A stretch of DNA of 5,020 nucleotides from Marine Group II euryarchaeote MED-G33 (lineage in GTDB: Archaea; Thermoplasmatota; Poseidoniia; Poseidoniales; Thalassarchaeaceae), in contig CATISE010000030.1 in assembly GCA_949538655.1 (NCBI GenBank), forward strand, positions 1-5,020. Reading direction: 5' to 3'. Positions 4,903-5,020 of this stretch are shown piece after piece. A program made the position numbers and the translations under genes. A model generated the notes under the pieces. That model made no database searches, was not told the DNA's origin, and saw only the letters and a program-made list of their open reading frames with translations. The number at the start of each line of letters is the position of its first letter. Positions within the stretch are counted from its first letter, which is position 1.

Positions 4903-5020
4903 ATGAGCGACGATGAAACCCCCGCCGTAGGCGGGGACGATTTGATGTCGCCTCACGAATTACTCGAAGAACTTGATACCGATGAGTCAGGTTGGATTGA
5001 ATCTGATGAATTCGAGAAAC
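4903..5020 (+). CDS. EF-hand protein, N-terminal part, runs off the window
   Basis: The frame from the ATG at 4903 stays open to the window end, giving 39 complete codons. It begins MSDDETPAVGG and is strongly acidic. Residues 25-36 are a canonical calcium-binding EF-hand loop: Asp25, Asp27, Ser29, Gly30, Ile32, Glu33 and Glu36, followed by Phe37. The preceding ELLEEL fits the entering helix. No signal peptide is seen, so the visible part would be cytoplasmic unless a membrane segment lies further on. The gene is divergent from the CxCH protein gene with a spacer of about 108 bases. The frame is open upstream only to about 4843, and a GTG at 4882 is a weaker start. GGTGGAG at 4881-4887 is rather far from the ATG to serve as its ribosome binding site. 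The rest of the protein is needed to assign a function. Confidence 0.72.
   Translation, partial: MSDDETPAVGGDDLMSPHELLEELDTDESGWIESDEFEK
4920..4936 (+). repeat. 7-bp perfect inverted repeat inside the EF-hand gene start
   Basis: CCCCGCC, a GTA spacer and GGCGGGG form a perfect 7-bp GC stem with a 3-base loop, over codons 6-12 of the EF-hand gene. It encodes TPAVGG. A hairpin this close to the start codon could slow translation initiation, but it may simply reflect local codon choice. Confidence 0.5.

Noticed and set aside
4795..4956. N-terminal extension of the CxCH protein from the ATG at 4956
   Set aside because: It would put about 54 unlike residues in front of a signal peptide, overlaps the divergent EF-hand gene start, and ignores the GAGGTG next to 4794.
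1..5020. CRISPR array, insertion sequence or transposase
   Set aside because: No spaced direct repeats, terminal inverted repeats or transposase frame were found on either strand.

Overview
The window looks like a marine planktonic archaeon of the Marine Group II / Poseidoniales type. This is an inference. It rests on a proteorhodopsin-family gene with an archaeal TATA box placed for a leaderless transcript, a lipoprotein with an LSGC lipobox, surface proteins held by a single C-terminal membrane segment, and GAGGTG/GTGAT-type ribosome binding sites. No rRNA, complete tRNA or retinal-synthesis gene is present to confirm it.

There are two blocks of different character. The left block (about 1-962) is AT-rich: the first 300 bases are about 33% G+C by hand count, against about 50% in sample lines of the rhodopsin and SDR genes. 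It holds the 3' part of one large gene for a surface or tail-fibre-like protein with a collagen-like Gly-X-Y segment. It ends at a string resembling the 3' end of a tRNA gene (963-985, finishing in ACCA), directly against the stop codon of the first host-like gene. The simplest reading is the edge of an integrated virus or island, with 963-985 as the attachment-site remnant.

The right block (986-5020) looks like chromosome. A leftward secreted lipoprotein esterase (986-1945) is divergent from a rightward blue-type proton-pumping rhodopsin (2174-2989). After the rhodopsin come a strong GC hairpin and a 16-bp perfect palindrome, then a small two-helix membrane protein (3077-3334) and a short-chain dehydrogenase/reductase-like protein (3390-4115) whose catalytic Tyr is replaced by Ile. 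These converge on a leftward membrane-anchored extracellular protein with a CxCH motif (4156-4794). A divergent rightward gene with a textbook EF-hand loop starts at 4903 and runs off the end.

Functionally, the rhodopsin is the only gene with a clearly readable job: light-driven proton pumping. The esterase and the CxCH protein are cell-surface proteins probably involved in using external organic matter or binding a metal or cofactor. No operon linking all the genes is evident. The small membrane gene and SDR gene share strand with the rhodopsin but are separated from it by the hairpin/palindrome element.
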